DNA of 64,000 nucleotides from Torreya grandis (taxonomy: Eukaryota > Streptophyta > Pinopsida > Cupressales > Taxaceae). How positions within the stretch are numbered: the first letter of the stretch is position 1; each line of letters opens with the position of its first letter. The stretch covers positions 1,979,001-2,043,000 of the forward strand of contig JARHVA010002004.1 of the NCBI GenBank assembly GCA_037957365.1, written 5' to 3'. The translations under genes and the position numbers were made by a program. The notes under the pieces were generated by a model. It was not told the origin of the DNA, did not search any database, and saw only the letters and a list, made by a program, of their open reading frames with translations. This document shows positions 50,316 to 60,513 of this stretch, one piece after another.

Positions 50316-52303
50316 GATTACAAAATCAAAGATTCAAAACTTCTTCTTTTACCCTACAATTTTCTATTTAACATCCCATAACCTATTATTTTCACCTATT
50401 ACCCTATTTTAATCCATGTCAACCCTACCTATTTATCCAAATAACTCATTATGATTCACATGCCCATTTAACAATCATTTAATGACCTTTCCAATAAGCA
50501 GTCTCCATCCCACAAGCCACTGTAATCATTGTTATGGGTATATTCTTCTATTTCTCCACTCCATGTCTAACATCCTAAGTCAAAACTACATCATCCTAAG
50601 GTATTTTTAGACTATGTGCATAGCACTTGGCCACTTTTTAGTGACCAAATATATCTTAGACACTAATTCCCATCATGTCCTCCCATAGTCACTCCAATAT
50701 ATTAAATCATGTTGATCTATGATCCTCATATAAAAGCTATCTATCATGATAAACCAATTATCTTATATCCTTTTCTAAGCATATAGCTCTCCCTTGCATG
50801 GGAATTATAAATAACTCATTGACTTATTTATCTATTCATTCCTAAACATATATATTTTTATCAATATTATTCATCATATACAATGAATATGTTCTCCCTA
50901 TCCTCGACATTGGTCTTTTCTTTGGATTCATCTTATAAGGTTAATCATTATTGCTAAGGTGTGTTCACCATTAGGAATAGTCTTACACCTAAAACCTCTT
51001 TCCCCCGCATTTATGCTTGGGGCATGTTATCATTATTTTCTCAACTAATATCTGGAGCATTCCATCCCCTGATCATCTTGATCCTCATCAAATGATGTCT
51101 TTTTGAGTGGTCATTTGGTTTATTCGTATCTGCATGCCCCATCAAGGGGGTAATGATTTTTACTTAAAATACCATTACTCCACACTTCTTCAGTCATGAT
51201 GCCCTTTCAAATATGGTCAAATGTATACATATAAATCTTCTCACCTTAACCATTTCACTAATTATATAATTTGTTAAAATTAATCATGTAACAATAGTTT
51301 TAGTTAAATAATTAAATTCCATTCCCCATTTAATATTTCTTACATCATCCAGACCTTCCTACACCACCATGTTATATTAATCCCTTGATTCTACAAATAA
51401 CATCCCATTAAATCACTAATCCCACCCCATTAATTAACCACTTGCCAATATAAAATTCTAAATATCGTACCTACCCCTTAGTCCCCCACATCCTTGCCCA
51501 AGCCAACCTATCCATAGCTTTTCCTACACAACTACATCCTTAAACCTCCATAAAATCCATAAATTAGTCCCTATTAACCCCTTATGAAATATATAAGCTT
51601 CTAAAATTTAGATCCTTCTCTAAGTTTATATAATTCTCTAAAACTAGAGAATTCTTATGAATGTAAAATTCATTTTAATCCTATCCCATCACCCTATAAA
51701 TAGATAAGCATAGAGCTAGGTGGAACTAAATTGAAAGCCTTAGAAATTTTAAATGTGTATAAAATATCTCTTAGACTTCATACACTCATTTAATATCCAT
51801 TATCCTTGCATGAAATAATCCATTAATCTTTTCGTGCTTAGTTGAGATTTTGAAACCACCATTATCAACCAATCCAACAAGCAAGTTAATAATCTTGCAC
51901 AATCCATTTTAGGATCTTGGAGGGAAGATAAGAGAAGCAAGATGATATTAAGAATATTCTTATAATTTTTTATTTCTTACGTATTATCTTCCTCTGATGT
52001 TTTTTTCAACTTTTGGGTTAAGTTAGTATATATAATATATTGAATCCATAGCTCAAAATTTACAAGCATATACCATCTATTGAGAAATCAACCTTAAATG
52101 GTTGGAAAATTTTGTAAGCCAAAATCACACATTCTGAATGAATTACACATAAAAAACATCAAATTAAACTAAATTCACTATAGTTAAAGAAATCATAGAA
52201 TGATTCACATATTGACATTTTTTTAAACAAACAATCAAATCATGAATAATAAAATAGAACCTAGAATATTAAAAAAAACATCCTTTATTTAAAAAACTCA
52301 CTT
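50316..52303. other. Left arm of U4, no gene recognised
   Basis: Colinear with 1-1960 and 32765-34728. Followed by GTAAG at 52304-52308, the copia target duplication. Confidence 0.65.
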
Positions 52304-52308
52304 GTAAG

Positions 52309-52852
52309 TGTTAGGATTATAGAATGCATATCCATTTTTAATAAAATAAATATATAAATAAAATGCATAAAACACAACATAAGAGAAATATAGATTTAAC
52401 GTAGTTCACCAAAAATGCACTACATTCATACAAAAATAGTTAGTCCTTCTCTTATTCAGTCCAATAAATAAAGGGATAAACATGTAATACACACACTACA
52501 ATTTTTTATTCACTCACACTCAGTTTGTATCTATAATTTACAATTCCCTAATATCAAATAAGGGTTGCATATTAGGGAAAAAATGCGCGAATATAATTTC
52601 TACCATTAGATCTGACCTAATAGTCAATGGTCCAAATTTACTATGAAATAACAATAATTTAAAATGCATTTTTTACCCCCTTAGACCCCCATGGTGATCT
52701 AAGGGGGGTGGGGTGTTGGGTTGGGGGGGCGGGGGAGCGGGGGGTGGGGTGTGGAGAGTTAACCACCACCCCCCTCCCCCCCAGCCCCCCATCCCACATC
52801 CCCCCTTTCAGGAGTTGGACATTTTAATAATATTTGGCTCCACCATCCAACA
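52309..52852 (-). repeat. 3' LTR of the U4 copia element
   Basis: Plus-strand start TGTTAGGATTATAG and end CACCATCCAACA. About 55-70 bp longer than the other copies because of an expanded G/C tract. Confidence 0.8.
52697..52806. repeat. G-run then C-run expansion inside the LTR
   Basis: 52703-52757 is nearly all G in runs of 3-8; 52764-52806 is mostly C. The two halves could pair as a long hairpin, and the G half meets the pattern for G-quadruplexes. The U1 LTR has only a short G run and C pocket here. Confidence 0.8.
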
Positions 52853-52948
52853 ATCTCCCACTTGAAGACCCATTTTTGTAGCTCCACAAAAACACTTCCT
52901 TGGAATTTTCTTTAAACTTTATCCGTAAAATGTTTTTCATCTTCCTTT

Positions 52949-53983
52949 TTATTCTTGAAGACCTATTAAAGTTGAATAAAATTTAAACTTCTCCTCTATG
53001 ACTACCTTTATTAGTATATCTATAGGATTCTTTCTTGTATGGATCTTTTCCAACCTTAGTTGACCATCCTCCAAAACTGCACGAATGAAGTGATACCTAA
53101 TTTTTATATGTTTGGTTCTTGAATACATAACTTGAGGTGTTCCTCCAACCATATAAATCTCCAACCATGTCTGCATCAACATATCCTTGTAGGTTAACAT
53201 CTCACCCCTTATAGCATAATTTTCTATCAGTGGTCCCTCTCAAGTACCTGAGAATCCAATTGAATGCATGTTAATGCTCCTTTTTAGATTATTCATAAAC
53301 CTACTGACAACTCCCATTACATGCATACATGCATAATGTCTTGTCTCAGGCACACCATAACATACATTAAACTTAAAATTGTTGAATCATAGGGCACATT
53401 GGACATGTAATTGATTTCCTTCTCCATTTTAGAACTCTATTCCTTGTTTAATTTGAAGTTCCCTCCCAAATGTGTACTCACTAGTTTTACATTTTGCATA
53501 TTCAACCTGAATAACACCTTTATTTATTCTTATTGAGACAATTTCAATTTTCTATTTTTCCTATCTCTTGTTATTCTCAAACCAAGGATTTGTTTTGAAG
53601 CATATAAATCCTTCATAGCAAATAAATTTGCTATTTTTCCTTTGAGATCATTTATATCATGCATGTTAGACCCTATAAAAAGCATTTCATCCACAAACAA
53701 TAACAAAATAACATATATGCCATTGTCTAATCTCTTAAAATAGACACAGTGGTTAAAATGAGATGTATTATAACCTTATTCTATCATAAACATGTCAAAT
53801 TTCAAATACCATAGCCTTGGAGCTTGCTTTAGGCCATACAAACTCTTCTTCAACTTTCACACCATTTTCTCCATACCTTTGACTTCATATCCCTATGGTT
53901 GTTCCATATATATATATATATATTTCCTCCTCCAAGTCACCATGAATGAAAACAGTCCACATCCAACTATTCAAGGTGCAAAT
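52949..53983 (-). pseudogene. Copia RNase H and C-terminal RT relic (U4)
   Basis: 52949-53200 is open and reads KHIKIRYHFIRAVLEDGQ, LRLEKIHTRKNPIDIL, the RNase H C-terminus. Directly upstream in the same frame is a garbled YVDADM-type region, so the middle of the domain has been deleted. RT relic continues to 53983, where E2 begins. Confidence 0.7.
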
Positions 53984-53988
53984 CTTAT
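53984..53988. repeat. Left target-site duplication of E2
   Basis: CTTAT here and CTTAT at 63367-63371 immediately outside the LTRs. A perfect 5-bp duplication, which fixes both LTR edges. Confidence 0.95.
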
Positions 53989-54591
53989 TGTTGACGCTGG
54001 AAAGTGCACCCAGCGGCAGGAACACGGATTCCTGCCCTCTCCCCGCAACATGGAACCCCTCTCTCGCCTGTGGGACGGCGAAGCAGGAGAGGAGAGTCTC
54101 TAGATATGGGCTAGTTCCCTCTGATGTATCTTGTTTGTTTCAGGTAATGCAAAATATAGATATATAGGTATACACTTGGGGGGGGGTGAAAAGAGAAAGA
54201 GAAAAGCTTGAAAACAAACAGCCTACTCTAAAGGAGGTGATACACCAAAAACATGAGTGACCTTCCAGATCCACTCTCAGAATCAGGGGAAATGCAAGTA
54301 TACTCTACACATCTGGTAGAGGGATCAGGCTGCTAAGATAAAGGGGGAGGCTATAATGGAAAATATGTCACAGAGATTTACCGAGGTGCTGTGGAATGCA
54401 CACTTGCAAGCAACTTACTCTGTTCTGTCCTTCTCAAGTATTGCTCTTCTCCTTTCAGCTGTAGAACCGGTCCCTGTAGATAGCTGGTCTGTTGGTATTA
54501 CCTGTGAAAGCATGGAAGATAATGACTAAACACAGATAGTACTCAGGGCATACACAGCAAATCAATCCAAGATGGAGGTAAAAACTGTATT

Positions 54592-54597
54592 TTTATT
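54592..54597 (-). terminator. Poly(A) signal AATAAA in the 3' LTR of E2
   Basis: AATAAA on the minus strand, about 75 bases downstream of CTATAAATAC (54673-54682). This spacing gives a short R region and would end the genomic transcript. Confidence 0.65.
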
Positions 54598-54732
54598 GAT
54601 TCAGGTGGGAAATTTGCAGAGCAGTGCTCTTTACAAAAGTCAGGAAGATCTCTAGAAAATGACTAAGTCCTTGTATTTATAGCAGAAGAGCCAAGAGAAG
54701 TCTCATTGAAAAGTGTGAAAAACACTATTGAT

Positions 54733-55325
54733 GACGTCACAAGTCTGCCAAGACCATGCTGGTTGCCTCATTTTGCGTGTTGGTCTTCTCCTCTGGCGGC
54801 TGGGCGGGTTTTTTCTTGTGCACTGCAGGGGAATTTTGCCGCCCTTATAGTGGGCAGCGATTTTGCCACCCTTTGCATGAACTTCATGTAGGAATACCTA
54901 CCGACGTCGGCCGATAAGCTGCCGACGGTGGCAATCTTGCTGACGTCGGTTACAGTAAGCTGCCGATGTCGGTAGATTTATACTCTGCGCGGCAATTTCT
55001 CTTTCCCCGCCATGGGGTGGGGTTTTCCATTTCACCGCCATAGGGCAAGTTTTTTCAATTTGCCACCATGGGCGGGCTTTTTCAATTCGCCGCCATAGGG
55101 TGGGCTTTTCTGGTTTTTGTGCCTGCCTTTGTTCTACCGACGTCGGCAGTTCTGCTGACGTCGGTCTCTGTAAGGTGCCGACGACGGCAGTATTGCCGAT
55201 GTCGGCCGACGTCTTTGCTTTTCTTTGTGTTGTGGGCGGCAAATTTGCCACCCTCTGCATTTTCTTCGTAGACGGGCTCATTTTACCTGCCCTTGTAGTG
55301 GGCGGCGATTTTGCCGCCCTCTGCA
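54733..55325 (-). promoter_or_regulatory. GC-rich U3 of E2 with palindromes, hairpins and direct repeats
   Basis: Upstream of the TATA box on the minus strand. It contains TGACGTCA (54731-54738), several CCGACGTCGG-type palindromes (54900-55210), and four tandem copies of a CGCCATAGGGCGGG-type unit about 26 bp apart (55005-55105). It also has three GGGCGGC-ATTTT-GCCGCCC hairpins (near 54855, 55227 and 55300). TGACG and ACGTC cores are known plant bZIP sites. The same cluster is in the other LTR (62560-63140). Enhancer function is inferred. Confidence 0.6.
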
Positions 55326-55539
55326 TTTTTTCTGCCTCTTTTTTAACTAAGTGTCGAACACTCCATTTTTTCCACTTCTTCTCTTGTGGACGTCTGAAGA
55401 CTCTGTCCTTCGCTGCTTATTCTCTCCAATGGCACTGTCAAAACCTGATAGTGGACCTTGCAACCTGAAATGACTGGGCCTGCGAAGCAGGTGTAAGAGG
55501 TGACCGAGATTTTGCCTGAGGGGCAAAATTGGGTTAACA

Positions 55540-55793
55540 AATTGGCGACTCATGGGGGAAGCATGCCTGCTATGCTTAGAACCCAGTTGCCTTACATATC
55601 CATTGGGTGCAGAGTCGGATGGTGACTTTGAAGCAAGTTCATAACAACTTTGAAGATTCCAAAATCAAAAATACAGTTTTTACCCCCACTGCCAAGGGAA
55701 ACACACAAGACTAAAAACAACTAACTGTGCAAATTGCACTTAGGGAAAACAGGGAAGAAAACAAGGGAAACTATGTACGGCGGAACCAAAAAT
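55540..55793 (-). other. E2 3' untranslated region with an inverted PBS-like edge
   Basis: No coding. No purine-rich tract precedes the 3' LTR on the minus strand. Instead the plus strand at 55543-55560 reads TGGCGACTCATGGGGGAA, whose first nine bases equal the E1 primer-binding site. Confidence 0.6.
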
Positions 55794-56132
55794 TTAGTGA
55801 CAATGCTTCAGGTGTATCCCGTTGACTGGGATACGCAATTCTTCGCCATCCAACCTGGAGAGCTGGAACGCATTATGCTGCTTGCACTGAGTAATTATGT
55901 AAGGACCGCTCCAGAGGGCATCAAATTTTGCATGTTTTCCAAGCTTAGCTCTATCTTAGTCCCATTTTAAGACAATGTCTCCTTCGACAAAACTCTTTGA
56001 CAAAGACTTATTGTCGAAATGCCTTTTCACCTAATGCTGGCGATTGATCATAGAGACCATGGCCTGGTTCCTTACCTCCTGGAGCTCCATTAGTTCACAT
56101 AATCTGACCTCCATGCTGCTTCCTTCTTCTAG
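55794..56132 (-). pseudogene. E2 integrase C-terminal domain
   Basis: Same frame as the integrase core, read through stops. It carries VKRHFDNKSLSKSFVEGDIV then KFDALWSGPYIITQCKQHNA and ends PVNGIHLKHCH with TAA at 55794-55796. SGPY is the GPY/F signature that helps target integration. In-frame stops are TAG at 56031-56033 and TAA at 55956-55958. Each occupies a position where one C-to-T change from CAG or CAA would explain it. Confidence 0.85.
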
Positions 56133-56651
56133 CTACAGTTGATGTGTGAGGTTCAGCGCTGGCAATTCGAGTGAGATAGGAAGCCTTGCTTCCCTTCCAT
56201 ACACAAGCGTATATGGAGAATTTCTGATTGATCTTTTCGGAGTGATTCGATCGGCCCATAGAGCTGTTTTCAACTTGGCATGCCAAGTTTTTTGATTTTC
56301 TTCCATGGTCCTCTTTATAATCTTGATCAAATTTGTGTTAGTAGACTCAGCCAGTCCATTCCCCTGTGGGTAGTAATTTGACGAAGTGCTGAGGTATATA
56401 CCATACCTTAGTGCCCATTCACTAGTTTTGGTTCCCAGAAAAGCCAAGGCATTATCTGAGATTATAGTGGCTGGGACCCCAAAACGTGTCACTAAGTCCT
56501 CATATAAATCCAAGACTGCGCTCTCATTTGCTTCCTTCAAAGCAATGGCTTCCACCCACCTGGTGAAATAATCCGTAGTAGTCAGGACCCACTTGTGTCC
56601 AGCGCTAGAGGGAGGGTTGATCATCCCTATGAAATTCAGGCCCCACTGCAT
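56133..56651 (-). pseudogene. E2 integrase catalytic core
   Basis: 172 codons open. WGLNFIGMINPP at residues 3-14 should have Asp where Asn6 stands, so the first catalytic residue is lost by one G-to-A change. SDNALAF keeps Asp66 and NGLAES keeps Glu102, with the family spacing of 35 residues. TTDYFTRWVEA and YYPQGNG are also typical. It ends with TAG at 56133-56135 directly before the C-terminal domain in the same frame. Otherwise well preserved; inactive as read. Confidence 0.9.
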
Positions 56652-56675
56652 GAATGGTTGCTCAACTTGAATGGG

Positions 56676-57599
56676 CTATAGGGGCATGGCAGCCAATCGC
56701 TGCTTTTCTTCAAAGAGTGCACACTTCTGACACTTCTTTACCCAGGCATGGGTATCCTTGAAGAGAGTGGGCCAGAAATAGCCAGCTCTCATTATTTTTG
56801 CTGCTGTGGTCTTAGGGGCGAAATGGCCACCTGCTGGCCCATTGTGAAACTCAACCAATACCTTGTCAGCCTGACTGGAGTCAATGCATCTCAAGAGAAC
56901 CCCAGAGAGATCCTTCCTAAATAATACTCTGTCAATCAAAACATAGGGAAGGGACTGAAGTTTAAAATACCTTCTTCCGGCCCTATTGAGACCCTGTGGA
57001 CATTCGCCCGTAAGAAGGAAACGCCTCATGTCCAGTGTCCAATCTCTTACGATAGCTGGTTCTTCTGCAGTGGCTGCGTCATGGATCAGCAAGCTGTCTT
57101 CACCCCTTTGTCTCAAATCTGCGGCTAGCTGTTCACACAGGCCCCTTCCTCTAACCAACTTGGTGATTTTGATGTCTATGTCGTACTCCATTACCTTGGT
57201 GATCCATCCCACTCTTTTCTCGTTTAAGTCTCGATTGGTCAAGAAATCCTTGATGCCAGGATGTGGAACCATGAGATGGATCCTGCTGTTCGACAACATA
57301 TATCTAAATTTCTTCAGGCTGTGCACTACTGCCAAGACTTGCTTCTCTACATAGGTGTACCTGGTTTCGAAGTCCTCTAACCCTTGGCTGAAAAAGGTGA
57401 GTGGTTGCTCGAGGTCATCACTGTTTGCTTGGATAAGCATGGCAGATATTACTTCTCCGTTACTGAAGGTATAGAGATTGAGGTCTTTATTGAAGTCGGG
57501 GCTGATCAGAGCGGGAGCCTGGGTCAAAGCCTGTTTGATAGCTTCAAAGCTATCCTTTCTTGGCATTGTCCATTTGAATTCTTCACCCTTCTTTAGCAA
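56676..57599 (-). pseudogene. E2 degenerate RNase H and integrase zinc finger
   Basis: 307 codons open. Residues 1-160 align with the ordinary gypsy RNase H. The first acidic site reads LYTFSNG (Phe45 for Asp) and the later TDH site reads VPHPG, so the catalytic set is incomplete though ETRYTYVEKQ remains. Residues 250-293 form the integrase HHCC finger: His252, His259, Cys290, Cys293. The degenerate domain may serve as a spacer or tether, as proposed for dual-RNase H elements and retroviruses. TAG at 56676-56678 separates it from the integrase core in the same frame. Confidence 0.85.
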
Positions 57600-57674
57600 G
57601 GAGGTTAGGGGTTTAACTATTTCAGCAAAGTTTGAAATGAACCTCCGAATGAAATTTATTCGGCCAAAGAAACT

Positions 57675-58703
57675 CTACAGGCCTTTCTTGTGCTTCGGTA
57701 GGGACATCTCCAGAATGGAGCGGACTCTCTCTGGGTCAATAGACAAACCTTCCTTGGACACAATGTGGCCAATAAGTTTCCCCTCATGAACCGCGAATAC
57801 ACATTTCTTTGGATTTAGGGAGATGCCAAATTCCCTGCACCTCTCAAAAATCTCCCTGAGGTGCTTCATATGTTGTCCTGCCTCTTTGGAGAAAACTGTT
57901 ATATCATCGAGGTACACCAGCACGTTCCTATTTATCAAACCACTGAAAGCCATGTCCATGGCTCGCTGGAAAGTAGCACCAACATTGGATAGCCCAAAAG
58001 GCATCTTCTGGTAGGCAAACGTTCCCCATTTAGTGGTGAAGGCTGTTTTGTATTGGTCACAGTCATGCACCAGAATCTGATTATATCCTAAATAGCCATC
58101 CAGGAGGGAGAAGTGTTCGGAACCAATTACCTTTTGAAGGATCTGCTCCATGTTTGGAAGGGGATAATGATCTTTTAAAGAGACTTTATTAAGGTCTCTA
58201 AAGTTGACACACAGCCTGATCTCCCCATTTTTCTTTCTAACTGGAACCAAATTAGCCAACCATGAGGAATGTTTGATCGGAAATATAATGCCGGACTCAA
58301 TCAACTTGGCCAATTCTTTCTGCATAAGGAGCTCGACCATCGGGTTAACAGGTCTCTGCTTTTGAGTGACTGGTTTTGCGCCTTCATCTAATTCAATGGT
58401 GTGTTGGGCGAGCCTTGGATCGAAGCCTTTCAAGTCGCTATAATTCCAGGCAAAAATATTAGTGAACTCCTGGCACAGCAGAATGAAAGCTTGTCTTTCT
58501 TGAAACGTGCAGACCTTGCCAAGCGCCAGCAACTTATCCTTGAAGATTTCCACTTTTTCATAATTCTCCTCTTTGGTAGTGATGCATGCTTTGTCATCTC
58601 TTAGTTGGTCCTCTCCGTTGAAAATACTTTCAAGTGTGATCAGACCCTTAGGGAGTTTATTGTTCTTCAATTGAACAATTTGGTTTCCATATTGCTGCTG
58701 CAA
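57675..58703 (-). pseudogene. E2 reverse transcriptase
   Basis: 342 codons open, same frame as its neighbours. Order: FAWNYSDLKGFDP (84-96), RPVNP, GIIFPIKHSSWLANLVPVRK (138-157), LDGYLGYNQI with Asp202, MPFGLSNVGATFQRAMD (234-250), and the catalytic VLVYLDDITVFS with Asp266 and Asp267 intact. The thumb ends at TAG 57675-57677. TAG at 58710-58712 cuts it from the upstream RNase H. With those stops it makes no full pol, but the catalytic residues of RT itself are complete. Confidence 0.92.
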
Positions 58704-58709
58704 TTTTGC

Positions 58710-59888
58710 CTAATTGTGGACCGCAAATTCAGCTTCCTTCTTTAGGAAAAGGGCTATCTGTTGGTCGCTTTCGAAGACCTGCCAATTTGTAACATTGTCT
58801 GGAATTGAAGGCCGGACCACCACTTTTAAATGGCGCGAACTACAACCCCTGCTTATCTCTTTTGAAACATCAAATTGGGCACCAACAGCTGCCAATCTGT
58901 CAGCCTGCTTATTCTGTTCCCTGGGGATAGAGGTAATGTTAAGAGAAAGGAAATCCTCCATCAAGTCCCAGACTCTGTGCTTGTAAGATTTCAGTAAGAA
59001 GTTCTTGGTCAGGTTCAGGCCTCTGATTTGGTTCACTATTAGTTCACTGTCCCCCAGGATTTGCAATTTTTTGATCCCTCTCTTTCTTGCCCACTCAAGT
59101 CCGTGAATCAAAGACTCATATTCTACAACGTTACATGTGCAAGAGAAATGGAAATGAAAAGATGAAAAGTACCTTTCTTTAGAAGGGGAGACTAACATTA
59201 CCCCACCACCAGCGCCCAGTTTGCTTCTGGAACCGTCGAAATATAGCTGCCACAGGCCAAGATCTTCTTTGTTTTCCTTCATTATATTGGGCATGACACC
59301 ACTCTCTTCATGCAAGCAATAGACGCCAAGGTCTGCCTCCTCAATAAACTTATAAGGATCATGTTCAAAGTTATCGCTTCCCCACACATCCAAGAGTAGA
59401 TCTGTGACTCCTTCAAGAGCAGAAGATGAGGACTTGTCTGTTTGAGAGTTTTCTGGATCAATGATAGTATAACTGACATTTGCTGCCTTGGGTGAATAGG
59501 ACTCTAGGTGGTCCTTATAGAGTGGCTCGGATTCAATTTTCACTTTGGTCCCATACTTGGTTCTGAAAACCAGGTATGACCAATTTGCTGCTAGATAACC
59601 ACCTATCTTGGACGTAAAGTCCCTAGACAAACAGATTGCAAAATATGGAGGAACGTCTGCTACCACTATATCTTGAGGGATTGAGAATGTTGGGCAGGCA
59701 TGCAATGTTAAACTCAATCCTTTCAGGACTCCGACTGTCTTTGTGGGTGTCCCATCTAGTTGCAAGACTCCTTTGTTCATTGCTTCATACTTTAACCCCA
59801 TCTTATCAGCAATGCATTTAGGCATTACTGAAGTGTTGGCCCCACTATCAATTATGCAATTATGTACTAAGCAATCTCCTATGATCAA
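58710..59888 (-). pseudogene. E2 protease and archaeal-type RNase H fusion
   Basis: 392 codons. The protease comes first: HNCIIDSGANTSVMP with catalytic DSG at 14-16, then a flap region to about residue 110. A linker leads to the RNase H at about 212-345. GLWQLYFDGS has Asp218, VVEYESLIHGLEW has Glu256, ILGDSELIVNQIRGL has Asp280, and EQNKQADRLAAVG has Asp330, so all four acidic residues are present. Family context: the second RNase H of Tat elements. The open frame extends upstream of the listed start without a Met, so translation probably entered by frameshift or splicing. It ends at TAG 58710-58712, in frame with RT. Confidence 0.9.
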
Positions 59889-60498
59889 AGATACATAAAA
59901 AGGGGGAGTCTTTTCTTCTTTCCTTACCTGACTTGAGGACGTTATTAGTGTCTGTTGGGATGGCCTGGCGATCTAGCTCATGCAATTCTTTCTTCAATAC
60001 CTCCTTTTGTCCTGGAAGAGACAATGAATCCCATAGAGAAATGCTCACATGCAATTTCTTCATTTGATCAACTATATTAACTTGGGGACTGACTCCTTTC
60101 GCGTTTTCCTTTGGGCTGATCCCGGCTGGAGCTTTAGACTGAGGAGCTGGGGGTACAGATGGTTCACCAAAAATTAGGGCCTTTTGAAAAGGGTGTGGTG
60201 GAGGATTCGCTGCTGCCCGAGGGGAAGCCTGCACTTCTCCAACTGCTCTTCTTTTAAATCTCGTATTGGCCGCAACGCAATCAACATGATTGCCTGCAGC
60301 GCCCCCATGATTAATTGCACAGAGCTCGCCCTCTTCATGATTTATCAGGGTAGAATCCGGCTGAGTCTGATTGTTGCTTGTGCTGGTTTGAGCTGGGAAC
60401 TCAAAAAATTGAGAAAAATTAGCACCCTGATTTTCCGAATTCTGGAAAAAATTCATCATGTCATTCGGGTGGACAGCTTGCACTTGACCTTGTCCCAT
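59860..60498 (-). CDS. E2 gag-pol linker protein
   Basis: 212 codons, in the same frame as gag and separated from it by one TAG and five codons. A Cys/His cluster (Cys60, His64, His71, Cys74) could be a diverged zinc knuckle. Residues 150-172 read HVSISLWDSLSLPGQKEVLK, resembling the leucine-rich linker before protease in Tat elements. The protease continues in another frame. The switch lies in 59905-59940, where the minus strand reads CAGGTAAGG, which also looks like a splice donor. It is probably part of one gag-pol chain, not a separate protein. Confidence 0.65.
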   Translation of the reverse strand: MGQGQVQAVHPNDMMNFFQNSENQGANFSQFFEFPAQTSTSNNQTQPDSTLINHEEGELCAINHGGAAGNHVDCVAANTRFKRRAVGEVQASPRAAANPPPHPFQKALIFGEPSVPPAPQSKAPAGISPKENAKGVSPQVNIVDQMKKLHVSISLWDSLSLPGQKEVLKKELHELDRQAIPTDTNNVLKSGKERRKDSPFLCIFDHRRLLST

Positions 60499-60513
60499 GT
60501 TTGAACAACCTGG

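Larger units (their letters stand above)
53989..55539 (-). repeat. 3' LTR of E2 (1551 bp)
   Basis: Plus-strand start TGTTGACGCTGGAAAG and end TTGGGTTAACA. On the minus strand, U3 holds GC-rich repeats, a TATA box at 54671-54682 and a poly(A) signal 75 bases downstream, so the LTR is minus-sense like the genes. Confidence 0.95.

Noticed and set aside
54898..55468. Overlapping open frames on both strands in the E2 LTRs (also 62725-63295)
   Set aside because: They come from GC-rich U3 repeats with few AT-rich stops. They differ between the two LTRs and resemble no family.
56986..58604. Plus-strand open frames inside E2 pol
   Set aside because: Antisense shadows of the minus-strand RT, RNase H and integrase, which carry clear domain motifs.
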